Source: Chloroflexota bacterium
Lineage (GTDB): Bacteria > Chloroflexota > Dehalococcoidia > Lucifugimonadales > UBA3495
DNA length: 64,000 nt
NCBI GenBank assembly: GCA_002721995.1
Contig: PBMF01000025.1
Span: 1 to 64,000, forward strand
Direction: 5' to 3'
Shown: piece after piece, positions 9,620 through 18,890 of the stretch
How the letters are laid out: each line of letters begins with the position of its first letter
Numbering within the stretch: the first letter of the stretch is position 1
The notes under the pieces: generated by a model
What the model was told of the DNA's origin: nothing
Database searches by the model: none
Seen by the model: only the letters and a program-made list of their open reading frames with translations
Position numbers and translations under genes: made by a program

Positions 9620-10540
9620 CTAGGTGCTTAAGTCGTGGAAGGCTGCCAAGGCCGCGGTAATGCCGTCTCCCACGGCGGCGCCCAACTGGCGGGTCGACTC
9701 GGCCCGCGCGTCGCCACAGGCGTAGACACCGGGGATCTTGGTCCTCATGTTGATGTCGGTACAGACGTGTCCTCCCGCATCCAGTTCCAACAATCCCTGC
9801 AGGTACTCGGTGTTGGGGTGAAAGCCCACGTAGATGAAGGCGGCGGCCATGGGATACTCGTAGGTCTTATCAGTTTTTAGGTCTTTGACCAACGCCCGGT
9901 CCAGGGCCTGGTCGCCCCGGAACTCCTCCACCACATGGCTCCAGAGGAATTTGACCTTTTCATTGGCGAAGGCCCTTTCCTGGACGATCTTGGCGGCCCG
10001 CAGTTCGTCCCGACGGTGGATGATGGTGACCGAGTTCACGATGCCGGAAAGGTAGTGGCCTTCGTCCAGTGCGGCATCGCCGCCGCCGACAACCACCACG
10101 TCCTGTCCGCGGAAGAAGTTCCCGTCGCAGACCGCGCAATAGGAAACGCCCCGTCCGGCCAGCGCGTCTTCACCTTCCACATCCAGCTTGTTGTGGGAGC
10201 CTCCCGTGGCAATGATAATCGCCCTGGCGGTGAAGTCCCGGTCGTCGGTTTTGACAACCTTGATCGGCTGGTCTATGTCCTCGATGGTGATTACTTCCGT
10301 GTAATCGATCTTCGCGCCGAATTTGGTGGTCTGTGCTTCCATCCGTATGGCCAGTTCTTGGCCCTTGATGCCATCGGGAAATCCGGGGTAGTTCTCGATT
10401 TCATCGGTGATCAGCAGTTGGCCGCCCGGGCCTAATTGCTCCAGAATGATGGTCTTCAGCATCGCTCTGGTTGTGTAGAGACCGGCCGCCAGTCCGCCGG
10501 CGCCGGCCCCAAGGATTACTACATCGTAGTCTGTTTCCAT
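9620..10540 (-). CDS. trxB: Thioredoxin-disulfide reductase
   Basis: FAD-binding GAGAGGLAAGLY, redox CAVC (SYCAVCDGNFFRG), C-terminal GVYACGDA. Confidence 0.92.
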   Translation of the reverse strand: METDYDVVILGAGAGGLAAGLYTTRAMLKTIILEQLGPGGQLLITDEIENYPGFPDGIKGQELAIRMEAQTTKFGAKIDYTEVITIEDIDQPIKVVKTDDRDFTARAIIIATGGSHNKLDVEGEDALAGRGVSYCAVCDGNFFRGQDVVVVGGGDAALDEGHYLSGIVNSVTIIHRRDELRAAKIVQERAFANEKVKFLWSHVVEEFRGDQALDRALVKDLKTDKTYEYPMAAAFIYVGFHPNTEYLQGLLELDAGGHVCTDINMRTKIPGVYACGDARAESTRQLGAAVGDGITAALAAFHDLST

Positions 10541-10588
10541 ATGTGCCGTGTTTTCTCCTGTGTCTGTCTTCGGTGCCTGCCGGCCAGC

Positions 10589-11551
10589 CTAGCCGGCCGT
10601 CGGCACTCCTCCGGAGGAATTCATTGATTCTCGAAAGTGGTCCACGGTTCTCTGGAGCCCCTCTTCCAGGCTTATCTTGGGCGCCCAATCCAGTTCCAAT
10701 GCGGCCCGCGACCAGTCTAGGGCAATCTTATACACCTCGCCAGCCCTTTGCGGTGCGTGAAGCGCTTCCCACTTATAACCTGTGATGTTTCTGAGGATGT
10801 CGAAGATTCGGTTGATGCTGGTGGCTTCTCCGGTGGCGATGTTCATGCACAGTCCGTCACCCCGGTCGATGGCCTCCAAGTTGGCGTCCACCACGTCGAA
10901 CACCGAAACGAAGTCCCGTTCCTGAGTGCCGTCACCATAGATCGACGGCTGTTGGCCCTCCAACATGGAGCGGCTGAAGATGGCGACCACGCCGGCCTCG
11001 CCGTGGGGGTCCTGCCTCGGCCCGTATACATTACCATACCGCAGCGATGTGTAGTTTAGCCGGTACTGGCGGTAATAAAAGTCCATGTATTGTTCGGCGA
11101 TCCATTTGGACATCCCGTAGGGTGAAACTGGCCTGATAGGGGCGTCGTCGGTGCAGGGGATGGTGTCCGGATCACCGTAGAGCGCGCCGCCGGTGCAGGA
11201 GTAGATGATCTTTTCCACGCCCACACGCCTCGAGGCTTCGAGGACCCGCAGTGTGCCCACCACGTTGGCATTGGTGTCGTCGATGGGGTTCTTAGTGGAC
11301 GCAGTCACGCTGGTCTGGGCTGCCATGTGGAACACCAGATCGGGCTGTTCGCGCTGGATGATTTCCATCATGGGCCGTTTGGTGATGTCGGTGTGATGGA
11401 AGACCGCGCCAGAGTTCAGGTTCTTGATCTTTCCCGTGCTCAGGTCGTCCATCACGACGACCTTGTAGTCCAGTTCCAAGAGCCGGTCCACCATATGGGA
11501 GCCGATGAACCCGGCGCCGCCGGTGACCAAGGCTTTTTTGCCGTCTGCCAT
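10589..11551 (-). CDS. NAD-dependent epimerase/dehydratase (UDP-glucose 4-epimerase-like SDR)
   Basis: ALVTGGAGFIGSHMVDRLL Rossmann motif, SPYGMSKWIAEQY (YxxxK); SD-like AGAGG before ATG 11551. Confidence 0.88.
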   Translation of the reverse strand: MADGKKALVTGGAGFIGSHMVDRLLELDYKVVVMDDLSTGKIKNLNSGAVFHHTDITKRPMMEIIQREQPDLVFHMAAQTSVTASTKNPIDDTNANVVGTLRVLEASRRVGVEKIIYSCTGGALYGDPDTIPCTDDAPIRPVSPYGMSKWIAEQYMDFYYRQYRLNYTSLRYGNVYGPRQDPHGEAGVVAIFSRSMLEGQQPSIYGDGTQERDFVSVFDVVDANLEAIDRGDGLCMNIATGEATSINRIFDILRNITGYKWEALHAPQRAGEVYKIALDWSRAALELDWAPKISLEEGLQRTVDHFRESMNSSGGVPTAG

Positions 11552-11789
11552 CCGCACCTCTTCGTGCCACTTTACGTGGGCCTGGGGAGACGAAATCCGT
11601 CAACCAAATAATGATAAACCCATCGGCCTACCAGTACAACGGCGAATCAACGGGATTGAAGCTACCGGACCCTTACCTGTCCCAGGCCTGGTCTAATGGA
11701 GAGGCACACTAATCTGTGTTACAGTTTTGGCCGGTGCCTAGGCACCCAAATCACGAACAACAAACAGACCGTTTTGAGGGGGTAGCTAC

Positions 11790-12686
11790 ATGGCAGAGCA
11801 GATAGGATTTATTGGACTGGGGATAATGGGTAAGCCCATGGCCCGTAACCTGCTCAAAGCGGGGTATTCGGTAACCGCCTATGACATCGTCGGGGCCAAC
11901 CTGGAAGAGGTTGTCACAGACGGCGCCAAGGGCGCTTCGTCCAGCAAAGAGGTTGCGTCGGTCAGCGACACCATCATTACCATGCTCCCCGACTCCGCCG
12001 ACTCGGAGAAGGTCATTCTCGGGCCCGATGGCGTGCTGGAAGGCGCCAAGCCCGGCTCCATCATCATCGACATGAGTTCAATCACTCCCCTGGTCTCCCA
12101 GCGGATCGCGGCGGCCTGCGCCGAAAAGGGAGTGGAGATGCTGGACGCCCCCGTCAGCGGCGGCGAACCAGGGGCCGTGGCGGGTACTCTGGCCGTCATG
12201 GTGGGCGGCAAACAGGAGGTGTTTGATAAGAGTGAAGCCCTGATGAAGGTCATGGGCGCCAACGTGGTGCTCACCGGGGACATCGGAGCGGGCGGGGTTA
12301 CCAAGCTTGCCAACCAGATCATCGTAGCCGCCAATATCGAGGCGTTGAGCGAAGCCTTGGTGCTGTCGCAAAAGGCGGGCGTGGACCCGGAGAAGGTCTT
12401 CAACGCCATCCGCGGCGGGCTGGCCGGCAGCGCCGTAATGGAAGCCAAAGCTCCCATGATGCTGAGCCGAAACTTCCAAGCCGGGTTCCGCATACGGCTC
12501 CATCAGAAGGACCTTCGGAACGTGCTCCAGACCGCCCAGGAACTGAACATCCCCCTGCCGGTCACCTCTCTGCTGCAGCAGATACTGGGTGCATTGGTCA
12601 ACGAGGGTGAACAGGAATCAGACCACTCGGCCATCCTCAAGTTTGTTGAGGACCTGGCCAAGGTGGAAGTGAAATCCGGCAGTTAA
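11790..12686 (+). CDS. NAD(P)-dependent beta-hydroxyacid dehydrogenase (2-hydroxy-3-oxopropionate reductase-like)
   Basis: IGFIGLGIMGKPMARNLLKAGY, DAPVSGGEPGAVAGTLAVMVGG signatures. Confidence 0.9.
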   Translation: MAEQIGFIGLGIMGKPMARNLLKAGYSVTAYDIVGANLEEVVTDGAKGASSSKEVASVSDTIITMLPDSADSEKVILGPDGVLEGAKPGSIIIDMSSITPLVSQRIAAACAEKGVEMLDAPVSGGEPGAVAGTLAVMVGGKQEVFDKSEALMKVMGANVVLTGDIGAGGVTKLANQIIVAANIEALSEALVLSQKAGVDPEKVFNAIRGGLAGSAVMEAKAPMMLSRNFQAGFRIRLHQKDLRNVLQTAQELNIPLPVTSLLQQILGALVNEGEQESDHSAILKFVEDLAKVEVKSGS

Positions 12687-12695
12687 TTCCGGAAG

Positions 12696-13520
12696 CTAGT
12701 CCAGCTCTTTGAACCGGGCGTCCCGCCAGTCCAGGGCCGCCCGGAGACCCTTCTCCGCGCTGATGGCGTTGAACTCTTCCTGCTCCGGGCTGGTGCTGGT
12801 ATCGAAGAGGGTCATCAGCTCCAGGTTGTGACGCACGGCGTTCAGGTAGCCCATCTCTTCCATCGCCCGGTTGACCGACGCCTTGTTCAGCTTCACGCCC
12901 AACTGGGGCAGCAGGCACACCTTTTTGGCCATCTTTTCACATTCGGCCATCAGTTGATCGTGGGGCACCACCCGGTTGACCAGCCCTATGCGCGCCGCTT
13001 CCTGGGCATCCACCACGTCTCCCGTGAGCAGCATCTCTTTGGCGGTGGCCAGGTTGACGCTATATGGGGTGATAAGCAAAGGTGGTCCGAATCCGGCCCT
13101 GATCTCCGGCTCACCCATGATTGCGTGTTCCGAAGCGATCTTGATGTCGCAGACCTGAACCATTTCGCAGGCCCCGCCCAGGGCGTAACCATTAACGGCG
13201 GCAATGACCGGCTTAGAACAGTTCCAGACAGTCATGAAGGTCTTGACCAGGCCCTGCAAACGGGTTCGCCAGGCGTCCACTGATCCACTGGCGGGGTCCA
13301 TAGAGTGGCCGTTCCGCTGGATGTCAAAGCCACTGGAAAATGCCCTTCCAGCTCCCGTGATAATCAGTGCCCGTATCTCATCGTCCGCTTCCACCACCCT
13401 CATCGCATCCTGGAACTCCGACATCAGTTCGGCGTTCAAAGCGTTGAGTTTCTTCGGCCGGTTCAGGGTCATATATGCGATGGGACCCTTCCGCTCGAAG
13501 ATTATGTTTTCGAAGGACAA
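12696..13520 (-). CDS. Enoyl-CoA hydratase/isomerase family protein
   Basis: Crotonase fold: MTLNRPKKLNALNAELMSEF, GAGRAFSSGFD, AAVNGYALGGACEM. Confidence 0.92.
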   Translation of the reverse strand: MSFENIIFERKGPIAYMTLNRPKKLNALNAELMSEFQDAMRVVEADDEIRALIITGAGRAFSSGFDIQRNGHSMDPASGSVDAWRTRLQGLVKTFMTVWNCSKPVIAAVNGYALGGACEMVQVCDIKIASEHAIMGEPEIRAGFGPPLLITPYSVNLATAKEMLLTGDVVDAQEAARIGLVNRVVPHDQLMAECEKMAKKVCLLPQLGVKLNKASVNRAMEEMGYLNAVRHNLELMTLFDTSTSPEQEEFNAISAEKGLRAALDWRDARFKELD

Positions 13521-13599
13521 CGAGGTATCTCCGTGGGCGCGTGGGAATAGCCGGTGAGGCGGGGACGCGCGGTGGAATCTATTGAATACTGATCGGGGT

Positions 13600-14289
13600 C
13601 TAGGGGAGTATGGCGATATCTATCCCCTGGATGATGACTGGCGTGGTAGGTCGGTCCTGGGCTCCCGTGGGAGTCAGAGAAATGGCGTTGGCAACCTCTT
13701 GGCCCTCTCTCACCTGTCCGAAGATGGTATGGTTCCCGTCTAGGTGGGGAGTGGGCACAGTGGTTACGAAGAACTGGCTGCCGTTGGTGCCTGGTCCGGC
13801 GTTGGCCATGGCCAGCCTGCCCGGCTGGTCAAAGCTGAGTCCGGCCACGATCTCGTCTTGGAATTGGTAGCCGGGGCCGCCGCCTCCGGTTCCCGTCGGG
13901 TCCCCGCCCTGGATCATGAAGGACGGAATCACGCGGTGGAATGTCACCCCGTCGTAATACCCGTCGTTGGCCAGGAAAATGAAGTTGTTGACGGTGAGGG
14001 GCGCCTGGTCCGCGAACAGATCAATGACCATGTTCCCATTGTTGGTCATGATGGTGGCCGCGTATTGGGCCGTGGTGTCGATGGTTATCGGCGGTATGTT
14101 GCTGTATTGGGGAATGGTGATTCCATTGAAATCAACCAGTTGTTTCAGAGGGCTGCCGTCGGCTGCCGGCGTGGCATCGGTCGGATCAGATGCCGGGACC
14201 GGTGTGATTGTGGGCTCCGGAGTTTCCAGAACACAGGCGGTCAACATGAGCATGACCGCGAAGATCGCGAGAAGAAATTTCAGTTTCAT
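13600..14289 (-). CDS. Cyclophilin-type peptidyl-prolyl cis-trans isomerase lipoprotein
   Basis: Lipobox LTAC; GVTFHRVIPSFMIQGGDPTGTGGGGPGYQF...GSQFFVTTVPTPHLDGNHTIFGQV. Confidence 0.92.
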   Translation of the reverse strand: MKLKFLLAIFAVMLMLTACVLETPEPTITPVPASDPTDATPAADGSPLKQLVDFNGITIPQYSNIPPITIDTTAQYAATIMTNNGNMVIDLFADQAPLTVNNFIFLANDGYYDGVTFHRVIPSFMIQGGDPTGTGGGGPGYQFQDEIVAGLSFDQPGRLAMANAGPGTNGSQFFVTTVPTPHLDGNHTIFGQVREGQEVANAISLTPTGAQDRPTTPVIIQGIDIAILP

Positions 14290-14351
14290 GTCCAAAAGCA
14301 TAACATAGCCCAAACCGCTAAATCACGTCTGGCCGCAGCCTCAAGCCCTAG

Positions 14352-15707
14352 CTAGCGGGAAAATGGCCGGCTGTCGTCGTCATCGTTCCAGAATGACCCG
14401 TCATCGTAGTCATCATCCAGCAGGTCAGGGTCCTCCCACGGTTGCAGCCCCTCCTGGGGGGCTCCGGCTGGCCGAATCCTCCGGGCCCCTTTCTGTACGG
14501 AAACGGCCACCAACACCAAGACTGCCAATCCGCCCAGAAGCCAGGCGTCAAGGAACAGAAATGGCGAAGGCTGGTTGTTTCCCGGGGGTGCCGGAGGTGG
14601 CGCGGGCTGTCCCGGGGCCTCGCCCGCCCACCGCACATCCAGCCCATCAATATCAAAGCCGTAGACCGTCGTCAGCGCCTCATCAACGGTGTCTCCCTTG
14701 CTGAGCCGGTCCAAAAAGGTCTGGAAATTGGCCTCGCCCAAGTCGTCGATCAAGAACGCCACGACGCTCAGGGATTTTTGGTAAAAGGTGTTGATGGATG
14801 TGGGAGTGCCGGACAGCGTGCTCATGGACCGCAGCGGGTTTGAGCGGGAACTGAGACTGTCTCCGCTGTAAACCGTGGCGAAGGGATCTGCGTAGCTGGC
14901 AAATCCCTCGTTCAGCCAAGAAGGGGTGGGCAGGGCGTCTCTACCCATGACCTGTCCGAACATCAGGTGAGCGGCTTCGTGGATGATCAGCCCACGGTCC
15001 AACCCCAGTCCCAGGAAAAGGCCCTGCTCGGGAAAGGCGAACCCCTGGAAGGTGTGCTGTTCCGTGGTGGTGCGGCTCTGCTGGGGGAACGCCGCCAGGG
15101 TGTCATCTCTCGTGCTGTAGATAACCCCTTTGATTTCATCCGGGGAGTCCAACTGCAGGAGCCGGCCCAGGCGTTCCATGTCTGCTTCCAACCGCTCGGC
15201 AAGTCTTTGAACCCTGGAGTCGGACTGGTCGTAATACATCAGGGTTAACGGGCCGACCTTGGTCTCCTGCCAGTCAAACCGCGTGTCCGAGTACACCAAC
15301 ATGCGAGCGTCGGTGCGCAGCACATTGCCCAGGGAGTCGGTAATCTCGTAGTAGTATTCCAGTTCCGTTCCAGGGGGCAGGTAGGTGGGGACTTCACCGG
15401 TGAGGTTCAAGCTGGCCGTGATACGGCTGGCGGGGTCAAAATCCGGATAAGCATAGGCCCAAAACGGGCTGCCGGAAGTCCGGAAGAACAACCGGACCTC
15501 CACTATTTCAGCGTCGCCCTCAGCTGTGAGAGACAGGTCAACATTTCCGGGGAAGTCCACTTCTTCCGCGGTCTCCACCACCTGGATGTTCCCACCTGCC
15601 GCCGAGACAACGCCGGGCATGAGGTGGACAATCACGGAGAGCCCGGCCAACAAAATGAGGACGGCCAGTCTGGCGGAAAGGAGTGGTTGGGAGAATGGGA
15701 CGGCCAA
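14352..15707 (-). CDS. Peptidase MA-like family exported protein with C-terminal TM
   Basis: Signal peptide, IIHEAAHLMFGQVM...PSWLNEGFASY zinc-metallopeptidase HExxH-like gluzincin motif, C-terminal TM helix. Confidence 0.78.
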   Translation of the reverse strand: MAVPFSQPLLSARLAVLILLAGLSVIVHLMPGVVSAAGGNIQVVETAEEVDFPGNVDLSLTAEGDAEIVEVRLFFRTSGSPFWAYAYPDFDPASRITASLNLTGEVPTYLPPGTELEYYYEITDSLGNVLRTDARMLVYSDTRFDWQETKVGPLTLMYYDQSDSRVQRLAERLEADMERLGRLLQLDSPDEIKGVIYSTRDDTLAAFPQQSRTTTEQHTFQGFAFPEQGLFLGLGLDRGLIIHEAAHLMFGQVMGRDALPTPSWLNEGFASYADPFATVYSGDSLSSRSNPLRSMSTLSGTPTSINTFYQKSLSVVAFLIDDLGEANFQTFLDRLSKGDTVDEALTTVYGFDIDGLDVRWAGEAPGQPAPPPAPPGNNQPSPFLFLDAWLLGGLAVLVLVAVSVQKGARRIRPAGAPQEGLQPWEDPDLLDDDYDDGSFWNDDDDSRPFSR

Positions 15708-15792
15708 ATCTGCCTGCCTGTCACGGGAAGAATATGGACTGGGTCACCAGTAAATTATACGTTGATTCCTCGTTGGTGGCTCTCCACCGCGG

Positions 15793-16860
15793 CTAGTCCG
15801 AGGCCTGTTCCATCTCCAGAAGAGACTTCTTTCGCTCCAGTCCCCAGCGGTAGCCACCCAGTCCACCGTCTTTCCGCAGTACCCGGTGGCAGGGGACAAC
15901 CAGGGCCACTGGATTGGCGCCGCAAGCTGTGCCCACCGCCCTGACGGCGTTGTCCTTACCCAGGGCCCGCGCAACCTCCTGATAGGTGCGGGTCTCACCG
16001 TAGGGAATGGTGCGCAGCATCTGCCAGACCTGCTGTTGAAAAGCCGTGGCCCGGATGTCCAGAGGCAAGTCCAGTCCGGTCCGCTCGCCGTCCAGGTAGG
16101 ACAGTATCTCCGCGACCCAGACCTTCAAGAGTCCCCCGTCCGGACTGTGCTTGGCGGAGGGATATTCCGCCCGCAGTATCTCTTCCAACTCCCGGTCGGA
16201 CGCTCCCAATGTCACCGAGCAGATGCCCTGGTCCGTGGCGGCCACCAAAAGCCGGCCCAAAGGACACGCCACCACTGTGTGATAGATGCTCATGCCCAAG
16301 CCTCCCCTCTTGTACGCGCCGGGGCTCATCCCCAATTGCTTGCTTGACGACTCATAGAGCCTGCTGGACGAGCCGAACCCCACCTCGTAGAGTGCTGCTG
16401 AAATACTTTGACCGCCCCTTATCAATGCCGTGAACCGGTCCAGCCGCCAGGCCGCCGCATACTGCTTCAGCGTGACGCCTGTGGCCTCTTTGAACACCCG
16501 TTGCAGGTGGGAGGCGCTGCTGCCGACAAGGCGGCTGATGTCGGCCAGGGTCGGCACTAGGTCGGAATTTTCCTGAATGTACTCGCAGGCCCTGCGCACC
16601 AGACCTGCACTGGGGGACTCTTGGTCCGGCAGGCAGCGTTTGCAGGCCCTGAACCCCGCTGACTCTGGTTCACTGGGCCCGACAAAGAACGACACTCGGT
16701 GCGGGGCAGGCAGGCGGCTGGGGCATGAGGGCCGGCAGTAGATTCCGGTGGAGCGAACCCCGGATACAAACTGCCCGTCAGTGGCTGCGTCCCGTTGTCT
16801 AACAGCGTTCCACTTGACCGCGTCGGCATGTCCTGAGGTATTTGGCCTGGCGGCAACCAT
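15793..16860 (-). CDS. ada: Bifunctional AraC-type regulator / methylated-DNA-[protein]-cysteine S-methyltransferase (Ada)
   Basis: TGIYCRPSCPSRLP Ada Zn site, AraC HTH, VVPCHRVLRKDGGLGGYRWGLERK catalytic PCHRV. Confidence 0.92.
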   Translation of the reverse strand: MVAARPNTSGHADAVKWNAVRQRDAATDGQFVSGVRSTGIYCRPSCPSRLPAPHRVSFFVGPSEPESAGFRACKRCLPDQESPSAGLVRRACEYIQENSDLVPTLADISRLVGSSASHLQRVFKEATGVTLKQYAAAWRLDRFTALIRGGQSISAALYEVGFGSSSRLYESSSKQLGMSPGAYKRGGLGMSIYHTVVACPLGRLLVAATDQGICSVTLGASDRELEEILRAEYPSAKHSPDGGLLKVWVAEILSYLDGERTGLDLPLDIRATAFQQQVWQMLRTIPYGETRTYQEVARALGKDNAVRAVGTACGANPVALVVPCHRVLRKDGGLGGYRWGLERKKSLLEMEQASD

Positions 16861-16940
16861 ATTCTTTACCTGGCGCCTTTCCCGAGTTAGGCGCCGTCAG
16901 AATATCCTAATTCACTGGTGGGTTCTATCCGGTTCTGACC

Positions 16941-16990
16941 TTCAAATTAAAAACAGGGCCGAGTTCCCACGGCCCTGTTTTTAATTTGAA
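16941..16990. terminator. Strong bidirectional terminator
   Basis: TTCAAATTAAAAACAGGGCCG ... CGGCCCTGTTTTTAATTTGAA, 21-bp perfect inverted repeat. Confidence 0.9.
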
Positions 16991-17005
16991 GCTGGGTTTC
17001 GGGTA

Positions 17006-18589
17006 CTACTGGACTTCGGCTGCGAAGACGTGGGCCGCTCCGGTGTCCGTCCCTTTCTGGAAGTCGCCGGGAGACCCTGCCACCAGGTAATTTCCGCTGA
17101 CCGAGACGGATGTCCCAGTTTTATGGTTGATGGCCGCGCCTGTGGCCGTGAGGTTGGCTTCTTGGGCCCAGACGCTGCCGGTCCGTTTGTAGACGTATAC
17201 GGAACCGGAGTCGGGCCCCTTGGCGGTGTCATTCAGGGCCCCGGCAACCACCGTATCGCCGCTTACCGAGACCGACCAGCCAAAGTTATCGGCGGCCGCG
17301 GCGTCGCTGGCGGTAAGCCTGCCCTGTTCCGTCCAGGTACCGTCGCTGCGGAAGAACACGTAGACTGCCCCGGTGTCGGCGCCCTTGTCTTTGACGCCTG
17401 CTGCTCCCACAACCACCGTGTCTCCGGATATGGCGACTGAACGACCGAATTTATGGTCCAACGCCCCGTCACTGGCGGTGAGCTTGGCTTGCTCCGTCCA
17501 AGTGCCATCGGCGCGGGTGAACACGTAGGCCGCCCCAGAATTGGTCGCCTTGGTCGTATCGTTCAACGCTCCCACCACAGCCGTATCACCGTCGATGGCC
17601 ACCGACCAGCCGAACATGTGGTTGAAGGCCTGGCCGCTGCCCGTGAGCTTGGCCTGCTGAGTCCAGGTCCCATCAGCGCGGGTGAACACGTAGGCTGTTC
17701 CGGAATCGGTCCCTGTGGGTGTTTCCGAGGGAGTACCGATGACTATGGAATCTCCGCTGACGGCCACCGACGACCCGAACTTGTCTCCCGGCCCCGCGTC
17801 GTCAGCAATGAGTTTGGCCTGTTGCGTCCAGACGCCCTTGCCACGGGCAAACGCATAGGCAGCGCCCGAGTCTGTACCCACGGGTGTATCGCCGATTGCT
17901 CCCAGCACCACCGTATCCCCGCTGATCGCCACCGCTTGTCCAAGCAAGTCGCCGTTGCTGGTGTCTTCTCCAATCAACTTGGCCTGCTCGGTCCAAACCC
18001 CGTCTGTCCGGGCGAACACCACGGCAGCACCGGAGTCGGTGCCTTTGGCGAAGTCCGCATGGGCGCCCACAATGACGGTATCTCCGTAGATGGCAACGGA
18101 GTTTCCAAGTTTCTTACCCTGGGCAGAGTCGCTGGCGGACAGCTTCGTAGATGCCGATCCGGTGACGAACCCGTAAACGGGCGCTGGAGTGGCCGTGGGC
18201 ATGGGAAGCGGAGTTGCAGTCGGTTCTGGCTCGGGTGTTGCCGTTGGCTCAATGGTCGCCGTCGGCTCCGGAGTGGCCGTTGGCCGTGGGGTGGATGTGG
18301 GTCTGGGCGTGGGTCTTGGGGTCGCTGTGGCCTCCTGGACCGGGGTCGGCTCAGGGGGCTTCGTCGCGGTTGGTTCTTCAGTGGGAGCAGCCGTCGGCTC
18401 CGGTGTCGCCGAGACCGCGGGCGTCGGGGTGACGGTGGGAGTCGGCTCCAGTTGCGTCTCATCTGTCGCCGAGACCGCGGGCGTCGGGGTGACGGTGGGA
18501 GTCGGCTCCAGTTGCGTCTCATCATCGCCGGCGCAGGCCGTGAAGATTAACAGACCCACGAGAGGTATGAGAGTCATCAAACATTTCAT
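17006..18589 (-). CDS. FG-GAP repeat (beta-propeller) lipoprotein with Pro/Thr-rich stalk
   Basis: Lipobox FTACAG; PTPTVTPTP stalk; repeating GDTVVVGA..GAAYVFTRADGTWTEQAKLTASD blades. Confidence 0.85.
   Translation of the reverse strand: MKCLMTLIPLVGLLIFTACAGDDETQLEPTPTVTPTPAVSATDETQLEPTPTVTPTPAVSATPEPTAAPTEEPTATKPPEPTPVQEATATPRPTPRPTSTPRPTATPEPTATIEPTATPEPEPTATPLPMPTATPAPVYGFVTGSASTKLSASDSAQGKKLGNSVAIYGDTVIVGAHADFAKGTDSGAAVVFARTDGVWTEQAKLIGEDTSNGDLLGQAVAISGDTVVLGAIGDTPVGTDSGAAYAFARGKGVWTQQAKLIADDAGPGDKFGSSVAVSGDSIVIGTPSETPTGTDSGTAYVFTRADGTWTQQAKLTGSGQAFNHMFGWSVAIDGDTAVVGALNDTTKATNSGAAYVFTRADGTWTEQAKLTASDGALDHKFGRSVAISGDTVVVGAAGVKDKGADTGAVYVFFRSDGTWTEQGRLTASDAAAADNFGWSVSVSGDTVVAGALNDTAKGPDSGSVYVYKRTGSVWAQEANLTATGAAINHKTGTSVSVSGNYLVAGSPGDFQKGTDTGAAHVFAAEVQ
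18404..18523 (-). repeat. Perfect 60-bp tandem duplication (2 copies) inside the stalk of the FG-GAP lipoprotein
   Basis: Copies 18404-18463 and 18464-18523 identical; encodes DETQLEPTPTVTPTPAVSAT twice. Confidence 0.95.
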
Positions 18590-18890
18590 GTGGTTCCTTG
18601 GACGGAGATATCCCATTGCTCTTGGTCGGGACGCTGTGGATATCCGCCTATTAAAAAATTATAAATAGCCAGCCTCTTATTTCAAGGATTTTGAGGCTCT
18701 TGACTGACCGGATTGGAGATCCCACAGGGCCGGAAAATGGCCCCACAGATGCACCCGCGCCTTGGCCTTTTGGGTGCTGACCTGGGGCCGTTGTTATGTC
18801 GCACAAACGTTCTATATAATCCGTTGCCACCGGCCAAATAGCCTTAAATCAAGGCCAAAACCAGACTCAAGATTAGAACGCACAAAGCCA

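Noticed and set aside
10573-10608. GTGCCTGCCGGCCAGCCTAGCCGGCCGTCGGCAC hairpin between trxB and the epimerase
   Set aside because: Imperfect, no T-tract, and overlaps the end of the epimerase CDS; not enough to call a terminator or regulatory element
18800-18890. Possible SOS/LexA box upstream of the imuB-like gene
   Set aside because: Only isolated GAAC/GTTC half-sites seen; no convincing palindrome in the known GAAC-N4-GTTC arrangement
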